A stretch of 46,955 nt of DNA from Fusobacterium_C necrophorum_A (GCF_004134945.1 NZ_SBAP01000021.1:1-46955), one strand, 5' to 3'. Numbered from the stretch's first letter, positions 9,510 through 18,285 are shown. The notes: generated by a model not told the origin, from the sequence alone. A program made the numbers and translations.

Positions 9510-11873
9510 TCACCTCACTTCATGTATCCCCCAAATCTCTTTTGCGTATTCCATAATCGTTCTATCCGAAGAAAATTTTCCGGCATTGGCAATGTTCTTC
9601 AACATTTTCTTTGCCCATGCTCTTCGATCTTGGTAATCCCGATTAATCTTTCGTTGCTTTTTACGATAATCTTCAAAATCTTCCAATACATAGTATTGGT
9701 CTCCTCTTTCCATCAATAAAGAATGGATTTCTCGATAAATTCCGCTTCCCAAATCATTCAGATGACCATCGATCAGAGAATCCACAACTCGTTTCAATCC
9801 TGTTATATTATTATACGGCATTCTCGGGTCATATCCTCTTTTTTGTAAACTGTCAATATCTTCCACTCGCATTCCGAAGATATACTCATTTTCTTCCCCT
9901 GCTTCTTTTACAATTTCCACATTGGCTCCGTCCAAGGTTCCAATCGTCAAAGCTCCATTTAACATAAATTTCATATTTCCTGTTCCGGAAGCTTCTTTCC
10001 CCGCCGTCGAAATCTGCTCCGAAATATCGGCTGCCGGGAATAATTTTTCCGCCACGCTCACCCGATAATTTTCCACAAAGACTACTTTTAATCTGTCGTT
10101 GACTTCCGTATCGCCATTGATAATCTGAGCCACATCATTGATCAATCGAATAATTCCCTTTGCCACCTTGTATCCGGGTGCCGCTTTTGCTCCATAAATA
10201 TAAGTTGTCGGAGTAAAATCTACATTCGGATTTTCTTTTAAGTAATAATACAAATCATAGACCTGCAAAATATTTAAAAGTTGTCTTTTATACTCATGCA
10301 TTCTCTTTACTTGTACATCAAAAATAGACTGAGGGTTGATATCTATTCCTTGTGTTTCTCTTAAATATTTTACCAATTCTTCTTTTTTTTCTTGTTTGAT
10401 TGCTAAAATTTTCTCCAAGACCGAATCATCTTCCAAATATTCTTCCAATTTCTTCAATTCTGATAAATCCGTAATCCAAGCATCCCCAATCAACTCTGTG
10501 ATATAGGAAGCCAGCTGAGGATTTGATTTTAACAACCAACGTCTCTGTGTAATTCCATTTGTTTTATTCAAAAATTTATCAGGATACAGTTCATACCAAT
10601 CTCGCAGTTCTCGTCCTTTTAAAATTTCCGTATGCAATTCCGCTACCCCGTTGACCTTATGACTTCCGTAAATTGCCAACCATGCCATATGAATCATATT
10701 TCCTTGAATAATGGACATTCTATTTTGTTTCCCCATATCATTGGGATATAGTTGTGATAACTCTGCTCGAAATTGATTATGAATCCCCTCGGTAATTTGG
10801 AAAATTCTCGGTACGACTTCCTGATATAAACCAATCCACCATTTCTCTAATGCTTCCGCTAAAATCGTATGATTCGTATAGGAGAATGTTTTCTTCACAA
10901 TTTCCCAAGCCTCTTCCCATTTGACTCCTTCAATGTCCACCAACAATCTCATCAATTCGGGAATAGCAATAACAGGATGAGTATCATTTAATTGAATGGC
11001 AATATATTCAGGAATCTTTTCAAATTCTCTTCCATGTATTTTTTTAAATTTTTTCATAATATCCTGTAAGGAAGCGGAAACAAAGAAATACTGTTGTCGC
11101 AATCTTAATTTTTTTCCCTCATCTGTCGAGTCGTTTGGATACAATACTCTGGAAATATCTTCTGCTAAGGTTTTTTCCTGTGTTGCGTGCAAATAATCCT
11201 GTTGATTGAAGATTCCCAAATCCAAATCTTGAATGGCATGAGCCTCCCACAAACGAAGTGTGTTGATATTTTTAGTTCCATATCCTATGATTGGCATATC
11301 ATAAGGAAGTGCTCTTACGGAAGTATTCCCAAAATTCACAATGACTTCGTCTTCCGGGCGAGCTACAGACCATACATCCCCATATCGTAACCAAGTTTCC
11401 GGTTTTTCCACTTGATAGCCGTCTCTTAAATATTGGTTAAAAATCCCATTCTTATATCGAATGGAATAACCTTGTCCCGGTAAATTTAAAGTTGCCAAGG
11501 AATCCATAAAGCAGGCTGCCAATCGTCCAAGCCCTCCATTTCCTAAAGCGGCATCTTCTTCTTCTTCCTCCACCTGATTGTAATCAATCCCCAATTCCTT
11601 CAGTAAGGCGATGACTTCTTCCTGAATTCCCAAATTGATTAAATTGTTTCCCATCGCTCTTCCCATTAGAAATTCAGAGGATAAATAAAAAGCCTGTTTC
11701 TCTCTTTCATATTTTTTTTTCGTATCATACCAGTCCTTTGCAATTTTCTCCATAATGGTATCTCCCAAAGCCTGATATATTTCAAAAGAGCTTGCCTCTT
11801 CCAATGTTGTACCGAACTTCACAAGAAGCCTTTCCTCTAATCTTTCCTTCCATACTGTTTTTTCAAATAACAT
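9510..11873 (-). CDS. glgP: Glycogen/starch phosphorylase
   Basis: GT35 phosphorylase of 787 aa that releases glucose-1-phosphate from glycogen and needs pyridoxal phosphate. The PLP lysine lies in EASGTGNMKFMLNGALTIG; other family signatures are LGNGGLGRLAACFMDS and VKRMHEYKRQLLN. The ATG at 11873 has GAGGAGG about 6 bases upstream; an upstream in-frame GTG lacks a site. It opens the glg operon, so breakdown and synthesis genes share one transcript. The leader before it contains a hairpin with a U-tract (see findings). Confidence 0.95.
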   Translation of the reverse strand: MLFEKTVWKERLEERLLVKFGTTLEEASSFEIYQALGDTIMEKIAKDWYDTKKKYEREKQAFYLSSEFLMGRAMGNNLINLGIQEEVIALLKELGIDYNQVEEEEEDAALGNGGLGRLAACFMDSLATLNLPGQGYSIRYKNGIFNQYLRDGYQVEKPETWLRYGDVWSVARPEDEVIVNFGNTSVRALPYDMPIIGYGTKNINTLRLWEAHAIQDLDLGIFNQQDYLHATQEKTLAEDISRVLYPNDSTDEGKKLRLRQQYFFVSASLQDIMKKFKKIHGREFEKIPEYIAIQLNDTHPVIAIPELMRLLVDIEGVKWEEAWEIVKKTFSYTNHTILAEALEKWWIGLYQEVVPRIFQITEGIHNQFRAELSQLYPNDMGKQNRMSIIQGNMIHMAWLAIYGSHKVNGVAELHTEILKGRELRDWYELYPDKFLNKTNGITQRRWLLKSNPQLASYITELIGDAWITDLSELKKLEEYLEDDSVLEKILAIKQEKKEELVKYLRETQGIDINPQSIFDVQVKRMHEYKRQLLNILQVYDLYYYLKENPNVDFTPTTYIYGAKAAPGYKVAKGIIRLINDVAQIINGDTEVNDRLKVVFVENYRVSVAEKLFPAADISEQISTAGKEASGTGNMKFMLNGALTIGTLDGANVEIVKEAGEENEYIFGMRVEDIDSLQKRGYDPRMPYNNITGLKRVVDSLIDGHLNDLGSGIYREIHSLLMERGDQYYVLEDFEDYRKKQRKINRDYQDRRAWAKKMLKNIANAGKFSSDRTIMEYAKEIWGIHEVR

Positions 11874-11909
11874 CTTTTCCTCCTCTTCTCCCACTGTCCA
11901 ATCTATTCT

Positions 11910-11954
11910 AAAAAAAGTCTGACAGGTCTTTATTTAGGACACTCTCCGACTTTT
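11910..11954 (-). terminator. Terminator-like hairpin in the glgP leader (possible attenuator)
   Basis: On the minus strand AAAAGTC (from 11954) pairs with GACTTTT (to 11913), with further pairs inside (11 of 13 positions in the stem), and the 3' arm runs into seven Ts (11910-11916). It lies between candidate -10 elements and the glgP start, 37 bases before the ATG. An extended -10 (TGATAATAT) about 30 bp further upstream would put the whole hairpin in the transcript. Function is inferred. Confidence 0.45.
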
Positions 11955-12016
11955 ATACAAAAGCAGCTTTCTCTCAATATTTTCACTATATTATCACATT
12001 TTCTCTTTTTTTTCCA

Positions 12017-12046
12017 TAAAAAAAGAGAGTTTTTGTCAAACTCTCT
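12017..12046 (-). terminator. Terminator of the rubrerythrin gene
   Basis: On the minus strand AGAGAGTTT, a short loop, then AAACTCTCT and a run of Ts; stem at 12024-12046. It ends the rubrerythrin transcript before the glg promoter region. Confidence 0.8.
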
Positions 12047-12062
12047 TCGTATTGGTGAAATA

Positions 12063-12602
12063 TTAATAATTTTTTGGTCTTAACATGAAATAATCAATCG
12101 GATGTTTGCATACCGGGCATAATCCGGGAGCCTTCGGTCCATAGTGAATATATCCGCAATTAGAACATTCCCATTCCTCTTTTTCTTCTCTGGAGAACAC
12201 TTTTCCGGATTTTAAATTATCCAATAAAGTTCTGTATCTTTCTTCGTGAGTTTTTTCAATATTTCCTACCATAGTAAATAAGGTGGATAATTCATGGAAT
12301 CCTTCCTCTTTTGCCGTTGCTGCGAAAGAAGCATACATGTCGGTCCATTCGTAATTTTCTCCTTCAGCTGCATCTAATAGATTTTGTTCTGTAGAAGGAA
12401 CCGCCCCTCCATGAAGATATTTAAACCAAAGTTTGGCATGTTCTTTTTCATTATTTGCAGTTTCTTCAAATAATTTTCCAATATGAACATAGCCTTCTTT
12501 TTTTGCTTTTGAAGCATAGTAGCTATACTTGTTTCTAGCCATAGATTCTCCGGCAAAAGCTGTTTGTAAATTTTGTTCCGTTTTTGTCCCTTTTAATTCC
12601 AT
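12063..12602 (-). CDS. rbr: Rubrerythrin
   Basis: Non-haem iron peroxidase of 179 aa that removes hydrogen peroxide in anaerobes. The N-terminal ferritin-like four-helix domain carries the di-iron ligands (AGESMARNKY near 17-26, FEETANNEKEHAK near 45-57, and a second E/H set near 97-120). The C-terminal rubredoxin domain has the FeS4 cysteines at 146, 149, 162 and 165 (CSNCGY and CPVCKHP). It is a single-gene unit with its own consensus promoter and terminator. The upstream palindrome suggests control by PerR. Confidence 0.96.
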   Translation of the reverse strand: MELKGTKTEQNLQTAFAGESMARNKYSYYASKAKKEGYVHIGKLFEETANNEKEHAKLWFKYLHGGAVPSTEQNLLDAAEGENYEWTDMYASFAATAKEEGFHELSTLFTMVGNIEKTHEERYRTLLDNLKSGKVFSREEKEEWECSNCGYIHYGPKAPGLCPVCKHPIDYFMLRPKNY

Positions 12603-12661
12603 AATCGTAACTCCTTTCCTTAAATTGTTTCAATTTCTACGTTTCATTTTCTACTGATTTG

Positions 12662-12690
12662 ATTATAACACAATCCCTATTCTTTGTCAA
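12662..12690 (-). promoter_or_regulatory. Consensus sigma-70 promoter of rubrerythrin
   Basis: Minus strand: TTGACA (12690-12685), a 17-bp spacer, TATAAT (12667-12662). Both hexamers match the sigma-70 consensus exactly, predicting strong expression unless repressed. Confidence 0.9.
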
Positions 12691-12701
12691 AATATTTTTA
12701 T

Positions 12702-12724
12702 AAAATTGTAATTATTACAATTTT
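12702..12724. promoter_or_regulatory. PerR-like palindrome upstream of the rubrerythrin promoter
   Basis: A perfect 11-1-11 palindrome whose core TTGTAAT-T-ATTACAA differs from the PerR box TTATAAT-N-ATTATAA at one base per half. It lies just upstream of the -35 of rbr and between rbr and the divergent 12810 stub. A PerR (Fur-family peroxide sensor) site is the most likely reading, as rubrerythrin is a known PerR target in other anaerobes. Confidence 0.6.
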
Positions 12725-12809
12725 GAATTTTCTTTTCACTTTTCAGCTGTTTATCTTTAAAAAACAAGCTATAATAAAAATAACAAAACAATTCAAAGGA
12801 GTATTTTTT

Positions 12810-12920
12810 ATGGGAAAATTTTTTGTAAAAGAAACAAAGACTGGAATTAAATTTGATTTATTAGCCAAAAACCTCTCTTCTCTTTTTATTCCTCAACTTC
12901 TTTTAAAGCTTTTAAAATAA
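12810..12920 (+). pseudogene. Truncated YegP/DUF1508-like gene (5' stub)
   Basis: A 36-residue frame starting MGKFFVKETKTGIKFDLLAKN, which resembles the first 20 or so residues of YegP/DUF1508 proteins. After LLAKN the sequence changes to a hydrophobic stretch unlike that family and ends at a stop; its last 35 bases lie antisense within the acyltransferase gene. The start has a good ribosome site (AAAGGAG) and a TATAAT at 12770-12775, so the expression signals seem intact. I infer that most of a once complete gene was lost when the neighbouring minus-strand genes arrived. The family match rests on about 20 residues. Confidence 0.5.
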
Positions 12921-14691
12921 AATGACTGTATTTTTTTGCTCCATTCGGTTTTGGATGAGTTGCATCCTTGTAAAACCAAGAGGACTGTCCTTTGGCATAT
13001 TGATACCAATCAATCAAATGCAGATTGGAATGCTTTGATATCTCCTGCTCCAAAAGGTGATTGACCTCCCTTTCCCAAGACTTTGAAACAACACAATTCA
13101 AAAGAAAGACTTGATGACCTTCTAATAATTGTGCCATCTTATCGAAACTTTTTTTAGGAATTCTTCCATTGCTTCCCAAATGGATAACAACAATGGAAAA
13201 CAATTTTCCTTTTCTCTTCAACTCTTCCAAAATTCTGGGCAATGTAAAGAATTGTCTGGATACTGCGGCATCGACATAAGAATTTGGAAAGTCTCTCTTA
13301 ATCTCCCCTTCACACATTTTCATAACCGAGTCTCCAATAAAAGTAACTCGCTCCGAAAATATCTGATTTTGTTCCTGAGAGAGTGTTTCCCCCCGTTGCG
13401 AAAAAACTTCCTTTTCTTTTCCTTCTCCTAAAAGAAACAACTCTAAATCATCATACTCTTCTTCCTTTCCTGAAAGCGGTTCTTCTTTCTCTTTCACTTT
13501 TCCCAATACTTCAATTTTTGAAAACTCTTCCGCCTCTGTTTGTTCTTCTGTAGATTCCCTTGACAATTCCTCTATTTTCTGCTCTAAAAATTCATTTTCC
13601 TCCAAACCGGCTTTCGGTAAAAAGAATAAAAGTGCTAAGGTGAAAAAGAAAGCACTTAACACAACTTGAAAAGAAAAATCTTTTTTTTCGACAAAGCGAT
13701 ATGTAACTTCACTCAGAAGAATCAAAACGATTATTTGTATTCCGACACTCCAATGATATGAAATTTTAATCCATTTAAAATACTCATTGGCAAAAATCAT
13801 AACGGGATATTGCCACAGATAATAACTGTATCCTCTGATTCCCAACGCTTGTAAGAAATCAGAAACAGGGTTTCTGTAAGCTAAAAAATCAAAACGATAG
13901 CAGCCAACAGTTAATATTGTTACAAAAAAACTGATAAGATACAGAGCTCCTAAATAATTCCATTCCAAATCATAGCGAAAAAAAATGGAAAAAAGAAGCA
14001 GCAAAAGAAGTGCAAGGACAGACATGAAGTCAAAGAAAACTTTATTCCAAGTTTTTTCGACTTTCATGTAGCTTGAACAAGCTCCTGCCAAAAGAAAAGT
14101 AAACAGTCTTGTGTCCGTTCCATAATAAATTCTGGATAAATCGCTCCCTAAGATATAATGAAAAAACATCGAAAGAGCGGAAAAGGAACTGAATAGAAAA
14201 ATAATTTCCGCCGTTTCCTGTGAATTCTTTTTCCATTTTCGACATCCTAAAATAAGCAGGGGATATGCAATATAAAATTGCATCTCCAAAGACAAAGCCC
14301 ATGTATGTACAAAAGGTAAAATATCGTTATGAGCTTCAAAATAGGAAATATGAGAAAAAGCCTGATAAATATTATTTCCTGCAAATAATACCGCAATCGC
14401 TCCATAACGATAGCTGTTTCCCAAACCTTTTTCCAAGAAAAAAACTCCCAAAGTACAGACAAAGACAACAAGCAATAATAAGGGGTATAATTTTATAAAT
14501 TTTTTCTTTAAATATAGCCAATAATCAAAATTTTCCGCCAATAAGCCTTCCGTTACCAGATAGCCGCTCAAAGCAAAAAAGATAATAACTCCTACATAAC
14601 TTCCCTGAAATTGATAATAATGATATATAAAAATTAAAATAAGAGCAATTCCTCTCAACACATCTATGCCATAATTTCTCTCTCTCTCCAT
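12886..14691 (-). CDS. Acyltransferase-3 membrane protein with C-terminal SGNH domain (OafA/OatA type)
   Basis: Protein of 601 aa. Residues 1 to about 360 form the multi-pass acyltransferase-3 domain, starting YGIDVLRGIALILIFIYHYY with the conserved histidine in the first segment and FFALSGYLVTE shortly after. A charged Glu/Lys linker (about 370-445) follows, then an SGNH hydrolase-like domain from about 449: GDS (nucleophile Ser), HLGSNG, and DATHP with the Asp-His pair. In relatives the membrane part passes acetyl groups across the membrane and the SGNH part transfers them to a surface glycan such as peptidoglycan or LPS. The target here is unknown. It starts 1 base after the SGNH lipoprotein gene, so they are co-transcribed. 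Confidence 0.88.
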   Translation of the reverse strand: MERERNYGIDVLRGIALILIFIYHYYQFQGSYVGVIIFFALSGYLVTEGLLAENFDYWLYLKKKFIKLYPLLLLVVFVCTLGVFFLEKGLGNSYRYGAIAVLFAGNNIYQAFSHISYFEAHNDILPFVHTWALSLEMQFYIAYPLLILGCRKWKKNSQETAEIIFLFSSFSALSMFFHYILGSDLSRIYYGTDTRLFTFLLAGACSSYMKVEKTWNKVFFDFMSVLALLLLLLFSIFFRYDLEWNYLGALYLISFFVTILTVGCYRFDFLAYRNPVSDFLQALGIRGYSYYLWQYPVMIFANEYFKWIKISYHWSVGIQIIVLILLSEVTYRFVEKKDFSFQVVLSAFFFTLALLFFLPKAGLEENEFLEQKIEELSRESTEEQTEAEEFSKIEVLGKVKEKEEPLSGKEEEYDDLELFLLGEGKEKEVFSQRGETLSQEQNQIFSERVTFIGDSVMKMCEGEIKRDFPNSYVDAAVSRQFFTLPRILEELKRKGKLFSIVVIHLGSNGRIPKKSFDKMAQLLEGHQVFLLNCVVSKSWEREVNHLLEQEISKHSNLHLIDWYQYAKGQSSWFYKDATHPKPNGAKKYSHFILKALKEVEE

Positions 14692-14692
14692 T

Positions 14693-15484
14693 CTATAATT
14701 CCTTCTCCAATTTTTCCAAAATCATCCCCCGATAGACTTTGGCCCCCATTTGATTTGGATGAATTTTATCTTTCGCAAAATATTGATTCTGATTGTGAGC
14801 TAGGGAATACCAATCCACTAACTTTGTATTCTTATACTTTGCAACTTGATTTTTTAAAAAGGTATTTACCGCTTCCTGCCATGGTCTTTCCACCTTGCAG
14901 TTAATGAAAAAAACTTGTCGATTTCCCAATATCTTCATGGATTCTGTCATATGTTTTTCAAAAATATTTCCGTTACTTCCCAAATGTACGACAACAACAT
15001 CCGGAATTCCTTGAGCTTGCTCCAATTTTCGTAAAATATCCGGCAAGGCTGAAAATTGTCTGGATACGGCGGAGTCGACAATGGCATTCGGAAATATCTT
15101 TCGTAATTGTGCTTCCGAGCCTTTCATCACCGAATCTCCTACAAAAAGAATTTTTCGCTCCCTGACAACTTTAGTCACTTCTATTTTGGATGAATGTTCT
15201 TTCTTCTCTTCTTCCTTTTTTTCTTTGCTTTTCTCCTTGGGAGGAACTATTTTTTCTTCTTTTTTAGGAAGAGTTTCTTCTTGCTCGGAAATTTGTTCCG
15301 CTCTTTCTTTTTCAGGCTTTTCTTTTTCAGAAAATTCTGTACTCTCTTCTTTTTCCAGCTCTTCCGCCATTTTCAGAAGTTGTATATCTGCTATGGTTTC
15401 TTTTGGAGAATTTCTCCAAGTAAATGAAGTACAAGCCGAAAAAAGCAGAGCAATATTGCATACTATAATCACTTTCTTTTTCAT
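14693..15484 (-). CDS. SGNH-hydrolase-like lipoprotein
   Basis: Protein of 263 aa with a lipoprotein signal (LLFSAC, lipidated Cys18), a long Glu/Lys-rich linker (about 40-105) and an SGNH domain from about 112 to the end. The catalytic set is visible: VGDSVMKG, HLGSNG, DKIHP. The domain is clearly paralogous to the C-terminal domain of the acyltransferase next door, sharing GDSVMK, the VDxAVSRQF segment and HLGSNG. It is probably anchored to a membrane leaflet in the periplasm and may add or remove acyl groups on the same glycan. Substrate unknown. Confidence 0.82.
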   Translation of the reverse strand: MKKKVIIVCNIALLFSACTSFTWRNSPKETIADIQLLKMAEELEKEESTEFSEKEKPEKERAEQISEQEETLPKKEEKIVPPKEKSKEKKEEEKKEHSSKIEVTKVVRERKILFVGDSVMKGSEAQLRKIFPNAIVDSAVSRQFSALPDILRKLEQAQGIPDVVVVHLGSNGNIFEKHMTESMKILGNRQVFFINCKVERPWQEAVNTFLKNQVAKYKNTKLVDWYSLAHNQNQYFAKDKIHPNQMGAKVYRGMILEKLEKEL

Positions 15485-15506
15485 ATCCTTCTCCTACATT
15501 TCTGCA

Positions 15507-16343
15507 TTAAAAATTATGTGAAAATCCTAAGGATATGGAATCCTGATAAGCTTTTTGATATACATTTCCACGATATTGCAATTGTACTTCTAAATCTTCA
15601 TAATAACGATAAGATAGTCCCAATAAAAAATCCCATTGATTTTGGTATCGATTTTCTCTCTTTCTTTCTGTCCATTCCCTTCGATAGCCTACTTGGAATT
15701 TACCGGATAATGTCTCTGTCCAATATCCGGTATAACGAAAACCCAACTCTGAACCGGGAACTATCTTTTCCCCTTCTATTTTTTCTATAGAAGAAGCAAA
15801 AAAAGGATAAAAATAGTCTTTTTCATTTCCTCCATATATCTTTCCGATTTCTCCAAAAATATGTGCTTCTTTCTCTCGGTATCTGCTCGTTTCTTTTGGA
15901 GTATGACGCATTTCTGAAGCTCCTATCCCTAACAAAGCCAATCGCTTGTCTTTGATATAAGCCAATTCTGCATTGACTCCATAGGTTCTTGTTTTCTCTT
16001 TCCTATCATGAGAGTTTTCTCGTTCTCTTCCACGAAAGTACCCAAAACTGCTTCCCAAATAGAGATTCGGATTTTTTTCTAAATTACTGTTGGTTCCCAT
16101 CAAAAAAGAATATCCCTTCCAAGTCGTATTCTTCTCTCGGTCTTTTGTGGAAATGGGGGTTGAAAATTCCACATATTGATTGCTCCCGCTCCTTCCTTCC
16201 AAGTTTCTTTCTTTCCAAACTAAAGTATCCCGAAATTGTTCTCTCCCACGTTGCTCTATCCAAGTCTCCTGTAAAAAGACAGACATTCCAAACCCGATAG
16301 AAGAAGACAATAAAAATATTAAGACATGTAGTCCTCGTTTCAT
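15507..16343 (-). CDS. Outer-membrane beta-barrel protein (autotransporter-barrel-like)
   Basis: Protein of 278 aa with an N-terminal signal-like segment (residues 2-22) and a C-terminal region of alternating amphipathic strands (YSFLMGTNSNL, YLGSSFGYFRG, YGVNAELAYI, FLLGLSYRYY) ending in SLGFSHNF with a terminal phenylalanine, typical of outer-membrane barrels. The ATG at 16343 has GGAGG 5 bases upstream; an in-frame GTG at 16355 does not. There is little room for a passenger domain. It lies upstream of the two SGNH genes in the same direction. No specific function recognised. Confidence 0.7.
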   Translation of the reverse strand: MKRGLHVLIFLLSSSIGFGMSVFLQETWIEQRGREQFRDTLVWKERNLEGRSGSNQYVEFSTPISTKDREKNTTWKGYSFLMGTNSNLEKNPNLYLGSSFGYFRGRERENSHDRKEKTRTYGVNAELAYIKDKRLALLGIGASEMRHTPKETSRYREKEAHIFGEIGKIYGGNEKDYFYPFFASSIEKIEGEKIVPGSELGFRYTGYWTETLSGKFQVGYRREWTERKRENRYQNQWDFLLGLSYRYYEDLEVQLQYRGNVYQKAYQDSISLGFSHNF

Positions 16344-16364
16344 TTTTGCCTCCACCGTTCGCTC

Positions 16365-17045
16365 TTATCTTTTTCTTCCTGAAAAACGTAAAATATATAA
16401 AAATAAATTGATAAAATCCAAATATAAAGACAGTGCCCCCATCACGGCATATTTTTCAACATCTTCCCCATCTTCTTCTGCCAAATAAAAAGAGATATTT
16501 CGAATTCTGTTCACATCATAGGCAATCAAACCTGTAAATAAAACCGTTCCTCCTATGGTGATCATCCAATACAAAGAAGTAGCTCCTATCCATAGGTTCA
16601 CAAGAGAAACCAAAAGCAGAGAAATCAAACCTATCTTAAAAAATCGAGAATAAGAGGCCAAATCTTCCGAAGTCTTCAATCCATATACAGCCGATACGAC
16701 AAAAATACCGAAAGCAATTCCAAAGGAATATAACACGATTCTAGGCTCAAAAAGAAAACCTATCGTACATAAAGTCAAACCATTTAACATAGAGTATAAA
16801 ATAAATATGCTCTTCACTGTTCCGGAAGACATTTTATAGACTCGAAAACTCAGAGTAAAGACGGCAATCAGCTCTGCAATGACTAAAACTCGATAATACT
16901 GAAAGGCCAATTGTAAAAGTTGCGGTGCAACAAGAGACAACACAATCGGTGTTCCTACAGACAGTATAATTCCAAATATCATATATAAAAATACTTTTCT
17001 TAAAAAGGAATTTGATTTTTGAATATCAACATACATTCCTGACAT
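16365..17045 (-). CDS. Bax inhibitor-1/YccA family membrane protein
   Basis: Integral membrane protein of 226 aa with about seven hydrophobic segments and the BI-1 pattern: charged N-terminus, then MIFGIILSVGTPIVLSL, and near the end DVNRIRN and YLDFINLFLYILRF. Bacterial members are inner-membrane proteins; some leak calcium ions and YccA modulates the FtsH protease. AGGAGG precedes the ATG. Its role here is not shown by the context. Confidence 0.88.
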   Translation of the reverse strand: MSGMYVDIQKSNSFLRKVFLYMIFGIILSVGTPIVLSLVAPQLLQLAFQYYRVLVIAELIAVFTLSFRVYKMSSGTVKSIFILYSMLNGLTLCTIGFLFEPRIVLYSFGIAFGIFVVSAVYGLKTSEDLASYSRFFKIGLISLLLVSLVNLWIGATSLYWMITIGGTVLFTGLIAYDVNRIRNISFYLAEEDGEDVEKYAVMGALSLYLDFINLFLYILRFSGRKR

Positions 17046-17066
17046 AATTTTCTCCTCCTATCTTTT

Positions 17067-18248
17067 TTATAAAGCCATTTTAAAAATCGCTAAAACATCT
17101 TCCGCATACAGCTCTTTCATAGCTCCTAAAGGTCCGTGCTGTGTTGCTTGTTTTGCCATGGATTCCAGATTTTCTTCTCCGATACCGACTTCTTGCAATC
17201 GGGCAGGAATTCCTAATGAAGTAAAAAATTCTCTTGTTTTTTGAATGGAAATTTCCGCAATTTCCTCTTCACTTCCGCTTAATTTCCAGACCTCTCTTCC
17301 ATAGTCTACAAAACGATGTCTGTTCTCCTCAGTCAATACATATTTCATCCAATAGGGAGTTAGAATTCCTAAGCCGACCCCATGAGTGATATCATAAAAA
17401 GCGCTCAGTTCATGTTCCATTTGATGCGTTGCCCAATCTGTAGGAATTTTCCCTTTCTCAAACATATCATTTAAAGCCCAAGTGCTTGCCCACATTAAAT
17501 TCGCTCTCGCTTCATAGTTATCCGGATACTCCAAAGCAATGGGAGCATAATGAATGACTGTTTTCAAAACTCCTTCCATCATTCGGTTCTGTAAATATCC
17601 TCCATGATCCGGGGTAAAATATTGCTCAAAAATATGACTCATAATATCGACACACCCTGAAGCTGTTTGCTTACGATTTACAGTAAAAGTATAACTCGGA
17701 TCTAAAATGGAGAAAACCGGACGAAACTTAGAGGTTGACAGTCCTATTTTCTTATGACAGGATAAATTGGAAATCACAGAATTTCCATTCATTTCACTTC
17801 CTGTTGCAGAAACCGTTAAAACGGAAGCAACGGGTAAGACTTCTTGCAGAGGTCTCGGATCCTTACTTTCATAACATTTCCAAATATCCCCTTCATATTT
17901 TGCCTGTCCCGCAATAGCTTTCGCACAATCAATGGTACTTCCTCCACCGACTGCCAATACCAGATCAATCTTACAGTCTCGACATAGTTTTGCTCCCTCA
18001 TAAACAGATTCGATTCTAGGGTTCGGATCTATATTGGGAAGTTCAAAAATCGTCAGTCCCGCTTCTTCCAAGCTCTCTTTTGCCTGTTGATAAAGAGAAG
18101 TCCCATAGCAATTTTCTTTAAAAATACTACCTTTTCCATACACCATCAAAATATTTTTTCCATACTTGGAAGCTTCTTTTCCCAAAGATTTAATTTTTCC
18201 TTTTCCGAATAAAATCTTCGTCGGAATATAGTAATTAAAATTTTCCAT
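17067..18248 (-). CDS. Iron-containing alcohol dehydrogenase (butanol dehydrogenase/YqhD type)
   Basis: Group III metal-dependent alcohol dehydrogenase of 393 aa. The cofactor site is GGGSTIDCAKAIAG (about 101-114). Metal ligands are the Asp and His of DIMSHIFEQYF and the two histidines in HQMEHELSAFYDITHGVGLGIL. Length and N-terminus (NFNYYIPTKILFGKGKI) match the NADPH-dependent BDH/YqhD branch, which reduces aldehydes such as butanal. This would suit a butyrate-forming fermenter, but the substrate cannot be read from sequence. Confidence 0.9.
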   Translation of the reverse strand: MENFNYYIPTKILFGKGKIKSLGKEASKYGKNILMVYGKGSIFKENCYGTSLYQQAKESLEEAGLTIFELPNIDPNPRIESVYEGAKLCRDCKIDLVLAVGGGSTIDCAKAIAGQAKYEGDIWKCYESKDPRPLQEVLPVASVLTVSATGSEMNGNSVISNLSCHKKIGLSTSKFRPVFSILDPSYTFTVNRKQTASGCVDIMSHIFEQYFTPDHGGYLQNRMMEGVLKTVIHYAPIALEYPDNYEARANLMWASTWALNDMFEKGKIPTDWATHQMEHELSAFYDITHGVGLGILTPYWMKYVLTEENRHRFVDYGREVWKLSGSEEEIAEISIQKTREFFTSLGIPARLQEVGIGEENLESMAKQATQHGPLGAMKELYAEDVLAIFKMAL

Positions 18249-18285
18249 AGTATCTTCTCCCTTCTAAAATTATCATTTTTCTTCA

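Noticed and set aside
12702..12724. The palindrome upstream of rbr as a terminator for the acyltransferase operon
   Set aside because: The stem is almost entirely A/T and has a single-base loop, so it would be a weak hairpin; a regulator box fits better.
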